Positions 15,621-24,504 of a DNA stretch of 64,000 nucleotides are shown here, piece after piece. Position numbers and translations under genes: made by a program. The DNA is from Sulfitobacter delicatus (GTDB lineage Bacteria; Pseudomonadota; Alphaproteobacteria; Rhodobacterales; Rhodobacteraceae): positions 256,754-320,753 of the forward strand of contig NZ_FNBP01000003.1 of the NCBI RefSeq assembly GCF_900102535.1, written 5' to 3'. The notes beneath the pieces were generated by a model that did no database searches, was not told the origin of the DNA, and saw only the letters and a program-made list of their open reading frames with translations. The stretch's first letter is position 1, and every line of letters begins with the position of its first letter.

Positions 15621-18476
15621 GTGTCCCTCTTCCTAATCGTTGCCTTGCCCTTTCTCGGGGCGTTGTTGCCCGGATTGATGAATTCCGCAGGCCGTCAGGC
15701 CTGTGCAGGCGTGACCTTTATGGTCAGTTTGGTGGCGCTGGTGGGGCTGCTCACACATCTACCAGCGGTACTGGCGGGCGAGTTGGTGACGGCGCGGGTC
15801 GACTGGATCCCGGCTTTGGGGCTGAACCTCACGCTGATGCTTGACGGGTTGGGCTTTTTCTTTGCCTGTTTGATCCTCGGTATCGGTCTGCTGATCATCG
15901 CCTATGCGCGGTCTTACCTGTCGCGCGACGATCATATGGGCGAGTTTTTCACCTACCTTCTGCTCTTCCAAGGCGCGATGGTGGGGATCGTTCTGAGCGA
16001 TAACGTTTTAATCTTGCTCATTTTCTGGGAGCTGACCTCGCTCTCGTCTTTCTTGCTGATCGGTTATTGGAAGCACCTGCCCGAAGGCCGCCAAGGAGCG
16101 CGTATGGCGCTGACGGTAACCGGCATGGGCGGGCTGGCGATGATCGGTGGCATGCTGCTCTTAGGCCAGATCGTCGGCAGCTATGACCTGAGCGTGATCT
16201 TGGAAAACCGCGATCTGATCCAAGCCTCGCCGCTTTATCTGCCTGCGCTGATCCTGATCTTGCTGGGCTGTTTCACCAAGTCCGCTCAGTTCCCGTTTCA
16301 CTTCTGGCTGCCGCATGCCATGGCCGCACCAACGCCGGTCTCGGCCTATCTGCACTCTGCCACGATGGTGAAGGCCGGCATCTTCCTCATGGCGCGCATG
16401 TGGCCGGTGCTGTCGGGCACGCCGGAGTGGTTTGTCATCGTCACCACGGCTGGGCTGATCACCATGGTGCTCGGCGCGGTGATTGCGCTGTTCAAACATG
16501 ACCTGAAGGCGTTGCTGGCGTTCTCGACCGTGAGCCATCTTGGCCTGATCACCATGCTCTTGGGCACGGGCACGGCCTTTGGCGCGCTGGCGGCGGTGTT
16601 TCACATCCTCAACCATGCGACCTTTAAGGCGGCGCTGTTTATGTCGGCGGGGATTGTGGATCACGCGGTGCACACCCGGGACATCCGGCGCTTGGGTGGG
16701 TTGCGGCATCTAATGCCGGTGACCTTTGTGATCGCAACGCTGGCGGCGCTGTCGATGGCGGGGATCCCGCTGCTGAACGGGTTCTTGTCCAAAGAGATGA
16801 TGCTGGAAGAGACCCTGCACACTACGCTGTTTGATATGCCATGGCTGGTGCCAGGGCTTGCGACCTTTGGCGCGCTGTTCTCGGCGGCCTATAGCTTCCG
16901 GCTGATTGGTCATACTTTCCTTGGCAAAGAGCGCGACGACTATCCCGACCACCCGCATGATCCCAAGCCCGGCCTTTGGCTGCCGCCCGCGCTTTTGATC
17001 ATTCCGGTGGTGGTCATTGGCCTCGCGCCCTTCCTCGCCGAGCCTTTTGTCAAGCTGGTGACCGCCTCTGTCTTGGGCGGCGCGGCAGAGATGCCCTCGG
17101 CGCATTTCAAAATCTGGCATGGGTTCGGTCCGGCGCTTTATATGTCGATCATCGCCGTGGTTGGCGGGCTTGTCCTGCTGGCGCTCTTCACCCCGCTGCT
17201 GCGTGTTTGGGACGCCAGCCCACGGCCTGAGGCCAAGCGCATCTTTGACCGGGTGATCGCTGGCGCGGTTGGCCTTTCGCAAGCGGTATCCCTCCGGCTG
17301 CACAACGGCGCCTTTTCGCGCTATGCCGCGATCATGGCGGTGACGGTGGTCGCGGTGGGCTATTACGCTTGGGCCACGGGCACGGTCGGGGCCGCGACCC
17401 GTGCGATGCAACCGACGAATGCTGTGCAGATCGCCGGTTGGCTGATGCTGGTCGCCGCCGCCTGCGGCTTGGTCTTCTTGCACCGCAACCGTCTGCTTTC
17501 GCTGATCCTCATCGGCATTGTCGGGCTGATCGTCTCGGCCGGTTTTGTCTTCTTCAGCGCGCCGGACTTGGCGATGACCCAACTAACCGTCGAAGTGGTC
17601 ACGATCATCCTGCTGCTGCTGGCGCTGAACTTCTTGCCCAACCACACGCCGATTGAAAGCACCGTCCTGCGCCGCAGCCGTGATGTGGTGATCTCGGTCG
17701 TGGCCGGGCTGGCAACCATGGCGCTGTCCTATCACTATCTGCTGCGCGACACGGTGGCGCCGAGCATTTCGGAATTCCACCTCGCCAACTCCTACAAGGG
17801 CGGCGGCGGTACCAATGTGGTGAACGTGATCCTCGTCGATTTCCGTGGCTTTGACACCTATGGCGAGATCATCGTTTTGGGCATCGCGGCCCTGCTGATC
17901 TACGCGCTGACCGAGACGCTGCTGTCGGGCCCGGTCCGGGCGCGTTTGCTCAACCGCAAGCCGGACCAGCCGCGGGCAGGGGGCCGGCATCCGATGATGA
18001 TGGTCGTCATGACCCGCGTGATCATGCCAGTGGTGCTGCTGGTGGGCTTCTACATCTTCCTGCGCGGCCATAATGAGCCGGGCGGTGGGTTTATCGCCGG
18101 GCTGATCGTGTCGATCGCTGTGGTGATGCAATATATGGCCAGCGGCTTTGCCTGGGCCTCGGCGCGGCTGCGGTATCCGTATCACGGGATCATCGGCACC
18201 GGCGTGCTGATCGCGGGGCTGACGGGCATTGGCTCATGGTTCTTTAACAAACCTTTCCTGACTTCGGATTTCACCTATGTGCGCATCCCGCCCTTCTACA
18301 AATTCGAACTGGCCACGGCGGCGCTCTTTGACCTTGGGGTGTTCCTTGCGGTGGTTGGTGCGGTGATGCTGACGCTGGAAAGCTTCTCGCGTCTTGCACG
18401 CCGCGCCCATGTGCCGGAAGCCGATCACCCGATGGACATCGACCCATCCCGCGAAGACACAAAGGCGGAGGCATAA
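15621..18476 (+). CDS. mrpA: Na+/H+ antiporter subunit A/B fusion (MrpA-MrpB)
   Basis: About 951 residues and some 24 membrane segments. The first 500 residues are NuoL-like (proton-conducting antiporter module, with DLKALLAFSTVSHLG and the FPFHFWLPHAMAAPTPVSA helix). They are followed by the MrpA-specific C-terminal helices, then from about residue 790 a complete MrpB-like domain (MTRVIMPVVLLVGFYIFLRGHNEPGGGF). The fusion explains why no separate mrpB exists. It heads the mrpA/B-C-D-E-F-G operon for Na+ extrusion and pH homeostasis in the inner membrane. Confidence 0.93.
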   Translation: MSLFLIVALPFLGALLPGLMNSAGRQACAGVTFMVSLVALVGLLTHLPAVLAGELVTARVDWIPALGLNLTLMLDGLGFFFACLILGIGLLIIAYARSYLSRDDHMGEFFTYLLLFQGAMVGIVLSDNVLILLIFWELTSLSSFLLIGYWKHLPEGRQGARMALTVTGMGGLAMIGGMLLLGQIVGSYDLSVILENRDLIQASPLYLPALILILLGCFTKSAQFPFHFWLPHAMAAPTPVSAYLHSATMVKAGIFLMARMWPVLSGTPEWFVIVTTAGLITMVLGAVIALFKHDLKALLAFSTVSHLGLITMLLGTGTAFGALAAVFHILNHATFKAALFMSAGIVDHAVHTRDIRRLGGLRHLMPVTFVIATLAALSMAGIPLLNGFLSKEMMLEETLHTTLFDMPWLVPGLATFGALFSAAYSFRLIGHTFLGKERDDYPDHPHDPKPGLWLPPALLIIPVVVIGLAPFLAEPFVKLVTASVLGGAAEMPSAHFKIWHGFGPALYMSIIAVVGGLVLLALFTPLLRVWDASPRPEAKRIFDRVIAGAVGLSQAVSLRLHNGAFSRYAAIMAVTVVAVGYYAWATGTVGAATRAMQPTNAVQIAGWLMLVAAACGLVFLHRNRLLSLILIGIVGLIVSAGFVFFSAPDLAMTQLTVEVVTIILLLLALNFLPNHTPIESTVLRRSRDVVISVVAGLATMALSYHYLLRDTVAPSISEFHLANSYKGGGGTNVVNVILVDFRGFDTYGEIIVLGIAALLIYALTETLLSGPVRARLLNRKPDQPRAGGRHPMMMVVMTRVIMPVVLLVGFYIFLRGHNEPGGGFIAGLIVSIAVVMQYMASGFAWASARLRYPYHGIIGTGVLIAGLTGIGSWFFNKPFLTSDFTYVRIPPFYKFELATAALFDLGVFLAVVGAVMLTLESFSRLARRAHVPEADHPMDIDPSREDTKAEA

Positions 18477-18477
18477 A

Positions 18478-18825
18478 ATGGAACTTCTCGTCGCTTCTGC
18501 CATCGGCATTCTGACGGCCTCTGGCCTTTACCTCGTGCTGCGTTTGCGGACCTTTCCGGTGATCATGGGCACCTCGCTGCTGACCTATGCGGTGAATGTG
18601 TTTCTGTTCGCCTCGGGCCGTTTGACCGTCGGCGCACCGCCAATCCTGACGGATGCTGCGCGCTACACCGATCCGCTGCCGCAGGCGCTTGTGCTGACGG
18701 CCATCGTGATCTCATTTGGCATGACCGCCGTGGTGGTGATGATCGCGCTTGGCGCTTATCTGGGTGGCAATGACGATCACGTCGATGATCTGATCCCCGC
18801 ATCCGACGCGGAGGACCGCACATGA
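18478..18825 (+). CDS. mrpC: Na+/H+ antiporter subunit C (MrpC, NuoK-like)
   Basis: A 115-residue protein with three membrane helices, related to NuoK, with the family stretch FPVIMGTSLLTYAVNVFLFASG and a conserved DPLPQALVLTAIVISFGMTA. It starts one base after the mrpA stop and overlaps mrpD by four bases. The upstream in-frame extension was rejected because it lies inside mrpA. Confidence 0.92.
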   Translation: MELLVASAIGILTASGLYLVLRLRTFPVIMGTSLLTYAVNVFLFASGRLTVGAPPILTDAARYTDPLPQALVLTAIVISFGMTAVVVMIALGAYLGGNDDHVDDLIPASDAEDRT

Positions 18826-20366
18826 TCCATTGGCTAATCCTGCCCATCGTGCTGCCTGCCTTTCTTGCACCTTTCATCGTGCTGGCGGCGCGCTATCACA
18901 TCACCATCCAACGGGTGTTTTCGCTCTTTGGCGCCGTGGCGCTGATCGCCGTGGGGCTGGGCCTCTCGGTTGAGGCGGCCTCTGGTGAGGTCATGCTCTA
19001 CCGTCTCAGCGATTGGGCCGCGCCCTTTGGCATTGTGCTGGTGGGTGACCGTCTGTCGACCCTGATGGTCACGCTGACCGCCGTTCTGGCGCTCTTTGTG
19101 TTGCTCTACGTCATAGGGTCCAAATGGGACGAACGCGGGCGGCATTTCCACGCACTGTTTCAGTTCCAGTTGATGGGCATTATGGGCGCTTTCCTGACGG
19201 GCGACCTGTTTAACCTCTTTGTGTTTTTCGAAGTGCTGCTGATCGCCTCCTACGGGCTGATGATCCATGCGGGTGGCACGGTGCGGCTGCGGGCGGGGGT
19301 GCAATATGTGCTCTATAACCTCTTGGGTTCGACGCTGTTCCTCTTTGCCCTCGGCGCGATCTATGCCGAGACGGGAACGCTCAACATGGCCGATCTGGCG
19401 CAGCGCGTGGCGCTGATTGATCTGGGCGAGACTGTGGGCATCCGCATCGCCGCCGTGCTGCTGTTGATGGTCTTCGCGATCAAAGCCGCCTTGGTGCCGC
19501 TGCACTTCTGGCTGCCGTCGAGCTATGCCGAAGCGCCCGGTCCGGTGGCGGCACTCTTCGCGATCATGACCAAGGTCGGCGCCTATGCGATCATCCGCGT
19601 CTATACGCTGATCTTCCCGCCGGAACTGGCGGCGACCGCCGATCTGCACACCACATGGCTGCTGCCTGCGGCGCTGCTGTCGTTGGCGCTCGGCATGGTC
19701 GGGGTCTTGGCGGCCAAGCAGTTGGACCGGTTGGTGGCCTTCTCGGTCATCGGGTCGATGGGCATGGTGATGGTGGCGATTGCGCTGTTTACGCCCGAAG
19801 GGATTGCCGCCGCGCTCTACTACATCGTGCATTCGACGCTGGCGGCCGGGGCGTTGTTCCTGATCTGCGATCTGGCGCGGGCCGGGCGGGCGAACCTTGA
19901 TCTGACGGCGCAGCCGCAGGTGGCGGGGGCGCGACTGACCTCGGCGATGTTCTTTGTCGCGGCGATTGCGATGGTTGGTGTACCGCCCTTATCGGGTTTT
20001 GTCGGCAAGCTCCTCATCATGGATGCAGCGGTGCAGAACCCATACATGGTCTGGATCTGGGCCGTGATCTTGGGCGCCAGCCTGCTGAGCCTCGTGGGCT
20101 TTGGCCGCGCCGGTAGCACGCTGTTCTGGAAGGCCCGTGCCGTGCCGGTTGACGAAGACGCGGAGCCGACGGCGGCCCCCGGTGTGCTATGCTATGTGGG
20201 GGTCGGCGGCCTGCTGGCGCTGCTGGTGGCCCATACGCTGTTGGCCGGTCCGGCGACGGCCTATGCCACAGCGATCTCGAAACAGTTGTTTGGCCCGGAG
20301 CGCTATCTGACCACCGTGCTGGAAACCCCCGGCAAGCTGTCAGACGGCAAAGAGGAGGATCACTAA
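18822..20366 (+). CDS. mrpD: Na+/H+ antiporter subunit D (MrpD)
   Basis: A 514-residue NuoM/NuoN-like subunit with 14 or so membrane segments. Conserved features are FFEVLLIASYGLM with the key helix-5 glutamate, the FAIKAALVPLHFWLPSSYAEAPGPVAAL lysine-containing segment (about 220-250) and QLDRLVAFSVIGSMG. With MrpA it forms the ion-translocating core. It overlaps mrpC at its start, and one base separates its stop from the mrpE start. Confidence 0.93.
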   Translation: MIHWLILPIVLPAFLAPFIVLAARYHITIQRVFSLFGAVALIAVGLGLSVEAASGEVMLYRLSDWAAPFGIVLVGDRLSTLMVTLTAVLALFVLLYVIGSKWDERGRHFHALFQFQLMGIMGAFLTGDLFNLFVFFEVLLIASYGLMIHAGGTVRLRAGVQYVLYNLLGSTLFLFALGAIYAETGTLNMADLAQRVALIDLGETVGIRIAAVLLLMVFAIKAALVPLHFWLPSSYAEAPGPVAALFAIMTKVGAYAIIRVYTLIFPPELAATADLHTTWLLPAALLSLALGMVGVLAAKQLDRLVAFSVIGSMGMVMVAIALFTPEGIAAALYYIVHSTLAAGALFLICDLARAGRANLDLTAQPQVAGARLTSAMFFVAAIAMVGVPPLSGFVGKLLIMDAAVQNPYMVWIWAVILGASLLSLVGFGRAGSTLFWKARAVPVDEDAEPTAAPGVLCYVGVGGLLALLVAHTLLAGPATAYATAISKQLFGPERYLTTVLETPGKLSDGKEEDH

Positions 20367-20367
20367 G

Positions 20368-20868
20368 ATGATGCGACCATTCCGCTGGCTCTTTCCACAC
20401 CCGTTCCTGACGATCCTACTCTCTGCGGTCTGGATCCTGCTGCAAAACGAACTCAGCGCCGGGATGTTGGTCTTTGGCCTGATCCTTGGCATTGTGATCC
20501 CGATCCTTACCGCCCGCTGGTGGACAGACCGGCCCCAAGGCATCCGCCCGCTGCGCATGATTGCCTATGTGTTGCTGGTGATTTGGGACATCATCGTCGC
20601 CAATGTGCAGGTGGCGTGGATCATTCTGACGAAATCCAACGCAAGCATGAAACCGGCTTGGGTGGTCATCCCGCTCGACCTGCGAGAGCCTGAGGCGATC
20701 AGCATTCTGGCGGGCACCATTACGCTCACCCCCGGCACTGTCTCGGCAGACCTGTCCGACTGTGGTCGCTACCTGCTGGTGCACGCGCTCGACGCCGAAG
20801 ACCCCGATGCGGTACGTGATGACATCAAAGACCGCTATGAACGCCGGCTGAAGGAGATTTTCCTGTGA
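20368..20868 (+). CDS. mrpE: Na+/H+ antiporter subunit E (MrpE)
   Basis: A 166-residue protein with two or three N-terminal membrane helices and a soluble C-terminal domain typical of MrpE (SILAGTITLTPGTVSADLSD, then HALD). It follows mrpD by one base and overlaps the GTG start of mrpF. It is an accessory subunit required for complex stability or activity in other bacteria. Confidence 0.92.
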   Translation: MMRPFRWLFPHPFLTILLSAVWILLQNELSAGMLVFGLILGIVIPILTARWWTDRPQGIRPLRMIAYVLLVIWDIIVANVQVAWIILTKSNASMKPAWVVIPLDLREPEAISILAGTITLTPGTVSADLSDCGRYLLVHALDAEDPDAVRDDIKDRYERRLKEIFL

Positions 20869-21152
20869 CCCAAGCGAATGAACTGCTCACGATGGCGCTT
20901 TATGGCGCGCTGACAATGGTCGCGATTGCGCAGATCATGGCGATGATCCGGCTGTGGATCGGTCCGGGCACCGGGGACCGGATCCTGGCGCTTGATACGA
21001 TGTTTATCAACGCCATCGGCTTGATCGTCTTGCTGGGCCTCTTGCAGGGCACGCAAATCTATTTCGAAGCGGCATTGATTATCGCCATGTTGGGCTTCGT
21101 CTCGACCGTGGCTTATGCCCGTTTTGTGCTGCGCGGAGATATTATCGAATGA
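20865..21152 (+). CDS. mrpF: Na+/H+ antiporter subunit F (MrpF)
   Basis: A 95-residue protein with three membrane helices and the MrpF signature RLWIGPGTGDRILALDTM. It uses a GTG start overlapping the mrpE stop by four bases. Its own end overlaps mrpG by four bases. Confidence 0.92.
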   Translation: MTQANELLTMALYGALTMVAIAQIMAMIRLWIGPGTGDRILALDTMFINAIGLIVLLGLLQGTQIYFEAALIIAMLGFVSTVAYARFVLRGDIIE

Positions 21153-21538
21153 ACCCCGAGATCATCGCCACCTATGCCGTTATTCTCCTGCTGCTGATCG
21201 GCAGCTTCTTCATCATTGTCGCGAGCATCGGCTTGCTCAAACTGAGCGACCCGATGACCCGGCTACACGCGCCAACCAAAGCCGGCACGCTTGGGATCGG
21301 TGCCTATCTGCTGGCCGCGGTGGTCCATTCCTTTAGCGTTGGCGAAGGATCGCTGCACGAGTTGCTGATCATGGCCTTTATCTTTGTCACTGCACCGGTT
21401 TCTGCGAATTTCATGGCCAAGGCCAATATCCACCGCCGAGATTGCGCGCTGCAAACGCCGGAGCTGCCGGATGGGGACACTTGGGCCACGCTGAATGTGC
21501 CGGAGGAAGACCGCGAGGTCGAAGGCCCCCATACCTGA
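21149..21538 (+). CDS. mrpG: Na+/H+ antiporter subunit G (MrpG)
   Basis: A 129-residue protein with three membrane helices and the MrpG signature GLLKLSDPMTRLHAPTKAGTLG. It is the last gene of the operon; a strong stem-loop follows. The C-terminal 30 residues are acidic and probably cytoplasmic. Confidence 0.93.
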   Translation: MNPEIIATYAVILLLLIGSFFIIVASIGLLKLSDPMTRLHAPTKAGTLGIGAYLLAAVVHSFSVGEGSLHELLIMAFIFVTAPVSANFMAKANIHRRDCALQTPELPDGDTWATLNVPEEDREVEGPHT

Positions 21539-21570
21539 GCGGTTTGACCGACCCCATCCAACTCACGATC

Positions 21571-21599
21571 AAGCGGCCAAGAGCAATCTTGGCCGCTTT
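21571..21599 (+). terminator. Terminator of the mrp operon
   Basis: Twelve-base perfect stem AAGCGGCCAAGA / TCTTGGCCGCTT closed by a GCAA (GNRA) tetraloop, 32 bases after mrpG. The T-tract is short. Confidence 0.7.
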
Positions 21600-21685
21600 G
21601 CCATGTGCAAATGGTGGAAACCTGAAGGCAGCAGCATAGGTTAAGCGTCGGCCCGCCGAACCAATGCCAGAAAGGAGCCCGCTCT

Positions 21686-23368
21686 ATGCGTCTCGCCTCG
21701 ATCTTGCTGTTTACCCTCATGCCACTCGCCGCGCTGGCCCAAGAGCGCGCGGCTTTGGTGATCGGCATGGGCGACTATGAAAATGCCGAGGATCTGGACG
21801 GCCCGCGTGCAGATGCGAAAGCGGTCGGCGCCGCGCTGGAAGAGTTGGACTTTGACGTGACCACCTTGATCGACATGCCGGGGGCGGACCTAAAGCAGGC
21901 CATATCGGACTTCGCATTTCGCGCCGAAACAGCTGAGATCGCGCTGGTTTACTATGCTGGCCACCGCCTTGCGGCAGGGGGGCAGAATTTTATTATCCCG
22001 GCAGATGGTCCACTGGCCCCCGTGACCGCGCTACGCGAACAGGCGGTCGCCTTGCCCTCACTGATGCGGGCTGCCGGAAAGGCGCGCCACATGCGGATCG
22101 TGGTGCTTGATAGCTGCCAAGCCGCACCCCTGCAGAGCGTGGCACCCCTGACGCCGCCGGAGCCACGCGAAGGCACTTTGGTGCTGACGTCTGGCCGGGC
22201 AGGAGCTTGTGACAGTGGCGCAGAAGGGCCGGGCATTTTTGCCAAGACCTTGATCGACGCCTTGTCGCAGCCGGATGTGGAGATCAGCGTCGCCTTAGAC
22301 AGGCTAAGGGCCGACCTGCGCAGCCGCACGGGCGGCGAACTTGCGCCTCGGCGCTTTGGCCAGTTAAAGGCCACACCCTATTTCCTTGCGGGCGGGCCAG
22401 AGGATGAAGATCAGGGCCCCGGAAACGACCGTCGTCGGACATGGTCGCGCTTGAATGATGCTCAGGCCACTGAACTCGCAGCGCTGGCCAGCCAAGGAGA
22501 CAGCCGCGCTTTGCTTGCCTCGGCCTATCTCCAGCTTAACCCGGACGATCCCCGTCACGACCCCGCCGCAGCCGCTGAAAGCCTGGAGCGCGCCGCGCGT
22601 AGCGGCTCAGCAGAAGCGCGGTACCAATTGGCGCAGCTCTATGAAAAAGGGCAAGGTGTGCCGGAGGATAAGGACCGTGCGCTGGCGCTTTACGCAGAGG
22701 CCGCGGAGGAGGGATATGCGCCGGCGCTGAACGACCTCGGTTTCATCCATTTGCAAGGCGAATTGGGGCAGGAAGCGGACGAGGAGCGCGCCCGAGACTA
22801 TTTCCGCCGCGCGGCAGACCGGCGTCACCCGGCCGCCATGTTCAACTACGCAGCGTTGATCGACGACGGGAAAGTCGAGGGACGCGGCGCGCCGGATGCG
22901 GCGCTCTACCTCTACCGCGCCTTGCGCGGAGGGGATGCGACATTGCTGGACCTGATGACCGACGAGTCAGAGCTTTTCAACAGCGAGACCCGCAAGGCGC
23001 TTCAGCGCAAGCTGGCGAGCGAAGGGTTCTATGACGGGCCGATTGACGGGGATTACGGGCCCGGCACGCAAGCCGGTATCCGGGCGGCCTACACCGGAGG
23101 GGAGCCTGCCGAACCCGAAGCTGACGGCGCTGAAGTGTCTGAACTTACAGTCGATAACGGTGAGACTGTAGCCAAGGAGGAAGAGGGGGAGGTCGCAGAG
23201 GTCGCTTCTGCCAGCACGGCGGAGGCAGTGTCGGAGGAAGCATCACAGGAGACGGAAGAAACGCCACAGACGGGCGCGGAGACTTTCACGCCTGACGCCA
23301 CCCCCGAACCCGGTGCAGACGAAGACGTGACCCCGGTGCTGCGCCCGCAACAGGCCGCGCGGGACTGA
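21686..23368 (+). CDS. Secreted caspase-like (peptidase C14) protein with Sel1 repeats and peptidoglycan-binding domain
   Basis: A 560-residue protein. A signal peptide (1-18) precedes a caspase/metacaspase p20 domain (about 20-235) with the catalytic dyad His93 (LVYYAGH) and Cys144 (VVLDSCQ). Three Sel1-like repeats follow at about 295-410 (ARYQLAQLYEKGQGVPEDKDRAL and successors). A peptidoglycan-binding-1 motif lies at about 433-465 (LQRKLASEGFYDGPIDGDYGPGTQAGI), and the last 90 residues are a disordered acidic tail. The usual YYAGHG is GHR here. It probably acts in the periplasm; the substrate is unknown. It is a single gene between the mrp and cho operons. Confidence 0.88.
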   Translation: MRLASILLFTLMPLAALAQERAALVIGMGDYENAEDLDGPRADAKAVGAALEELDFDVTTLIDMPGADLKQAISDFAFRAETAEIALVYYAGHRLAAGGQNFIIPADGPLAPVTALREQAVALPSLMRAAGKARHMRIVVLDSCQAAPLQSVAPLTPPEPREGTLVLTSGRAGACDSGAEGPGIFAKTLIDALSQPDVEISVALDRLRADLRSRTGGELAPRRFGQLKATPYFLAGGPEDEDQGPGNDRRRTWSRLNDAQATELAALASQGDSRALLASAYLQLNPDDPRHDPAAAAESLERAARSGSAEARYQLAQLYEKGQGVPEDKDRALALYAEAAEEGYAPALNDLGFIHLQGELGQEADEERARDYFRRAADRRHPAAMFNYAALIDDGKVEGRGAPDAALYLYRALRGGDATLLDLMTDESELFNSETRKALQRKLASEGFYDGPIDGDYGPGTQAGIRAAYTGGEPAEPEADGAEVSELTVDNGETVAKEEEGEVAEVASASTAEAVSEEASQETEETPQTGAETFTPDATPEPGADEDVTPVLRPQQAARD

Positions 23369-23452
23369 TCCCGCAAAACCATTGGTATTGGTTCTGGGCC
23401 TGCTTTAGATTGGCAAAATTAAATCCGGTTGCAATATCACCGCTGATGGCTT

Positions 23453-23472
23453 TTGATTGGCGCATCAGTCAA
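23453..23472. promoter_or_regulatory. Candidate BetI-type operator before choX
   Basis: Inverted repeat TTGATTG-N6-CAGTCAA (six of seven positions paired) ending 27 bases before the choX ATG. TTGA...TCAA symmetry is reminiscent of BetI operators. No betI gene is in the window, so this is only a suggestion. Confidence 0.35.
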
Positions 23473-23499
23473 TAAAAACTTCTCTGGGGAGAGACACCA

Positions 23500-24420
23500 A
23501 TGAAAAAACTGCTTACGACATCCGTTCTGGCAATGACCGCCGCGACTTCGCTGGCCGCCGCCGAATGTAACGAAGTCACCTTCTCCGACGTTGGTTGGAC
23601 CGACATCACCGCCACCACCGCCGCCGCTTCGGTCGTGCTGGACGCGCTTGGCTATGACACCGAGACCAAGATCCTTGCCGTGCCGGTGACCTATACCTCG
23701 ATGGCGGCGGGCGACATTGACGTCTTCTTGGGCAACTGGATGCCCACCATGGAAGGCGATATCGCCAAATACCGCGAAGAGGGCAGCGTCGACACCGTGC
23801 GCGCCAACCTTGAAGGCGCGAAATACACGCTGGCTGTCAACAAGGCCGCCGCTGACATGGGCATCAAGACCTTCGCCGACATCGCCGCCAATGCTGACGC
23901 GCTGGAAGGCAAGATCTACGGCATCGAGCCCGGCAATGACGGCAACCGCCTGATCCAGTCGATGATCGACGAAAACGCCTTTGAGTTGAAAGACTTCGAA
24001 GTCGTCGAATCCTCCGAGCAGGGCATGCTGGCCCAAGTCCAGCGCGCCACGCGCAAAGAAGAGCCGGTTGTCTTCCTTGGTTGGGAGCCGCACCCGATGA
24101 ACGCCAACTTTGAGCTAACCTATCTGGAAGGCGGGGACGATTACTTTGGCCCCGATCTGGGCGGTGCGACGGTCTATACCAACACCCGCGCCGGTTTTGT
24201 TGAGGAATGCCCGAACCTCGGCAAATTCCTGAACAACCTCGAGTTCACGCTGGAGATGGAAAACGAGATCATGGGCGCGATCCTTGATGACGGTGAAGAG
24301 GCCGAAGAGGCCGCCGCTGCTTGGATCAAGGAAAACCCCGAAGTTCTCGACACATGGCTCGCCGGTGTGACCACCGTGGACGGCGGCGACGCGATGGAAG
24401 CCGTCGCTTCGCTGAAGTGA
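23500..24420 (+). CDS. choX: Choline ABC transporter substrate-binding protein
   Basis: A 306-residue periplasmic binding protein of the ChoX/OpuAC type. It has a signal peptide (1-20, AAA before ECNEV), the aromatic-rich region VGWTDITATTAA (about 27-38), FLGNWMPTMEGDI (about 80-92) and LGWEPHPMN (about 190). The tryptophans and tyrosines in these segments form the quaternary-amine cage in ChoX. It heads choXWV. A hairpin after the gene may raise its level relative to the membrane components. Confidence 0.9.
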   Translation: MKKLLTTSVLAMTAATSLAAAECNEVTFSDVGWTDITATTAAASVVLDALGYDTETKILAVPVTYTSMAAGDIDVFLGNWMPTMEGDIAKYREEGSVDTVRANLEGAKYTLAVNKAAADMGIKTFADIAANADALEGKIYGIEPGNDGNRLIQSMIDENAFELKDFEVVESSEQGMLAQVQRATRKEEPVVFLGWEPHPMNANFELTYLEGGDDYFGPDLGGATVYTNTRAGFVEECPNLGKFLNNLEFTLEMENEIMGAILDDGEEAEEAAAAWIKENPEVLDTWLAGVTTVDGGDAMEAVASLK

Positions 24421-24442
24421 TCCGCACGACATGATGAAAACG

Positions 24443-24467
24443 GCCCGTCCCAGCGTTTGGGGCGGGC
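24443..24467 (+). terminator. Hairpin between choX and choW (partial terminator/3' stabiliser)
   Basis: Nine-base stem GCCCGTCCC / GGGGCGGGC (one G-T pair) with a seven-base loop, 22 bases after choX. There is no T-tract, so it is more likely an mRNA stabiliser that favours the binding protein than a full terminator. Confidence 0.5.
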
Positions 24468-24504
24468 ATTCTCATGCGCAATTCTCCAGAGTTGAAGGAC
24501 TGAC

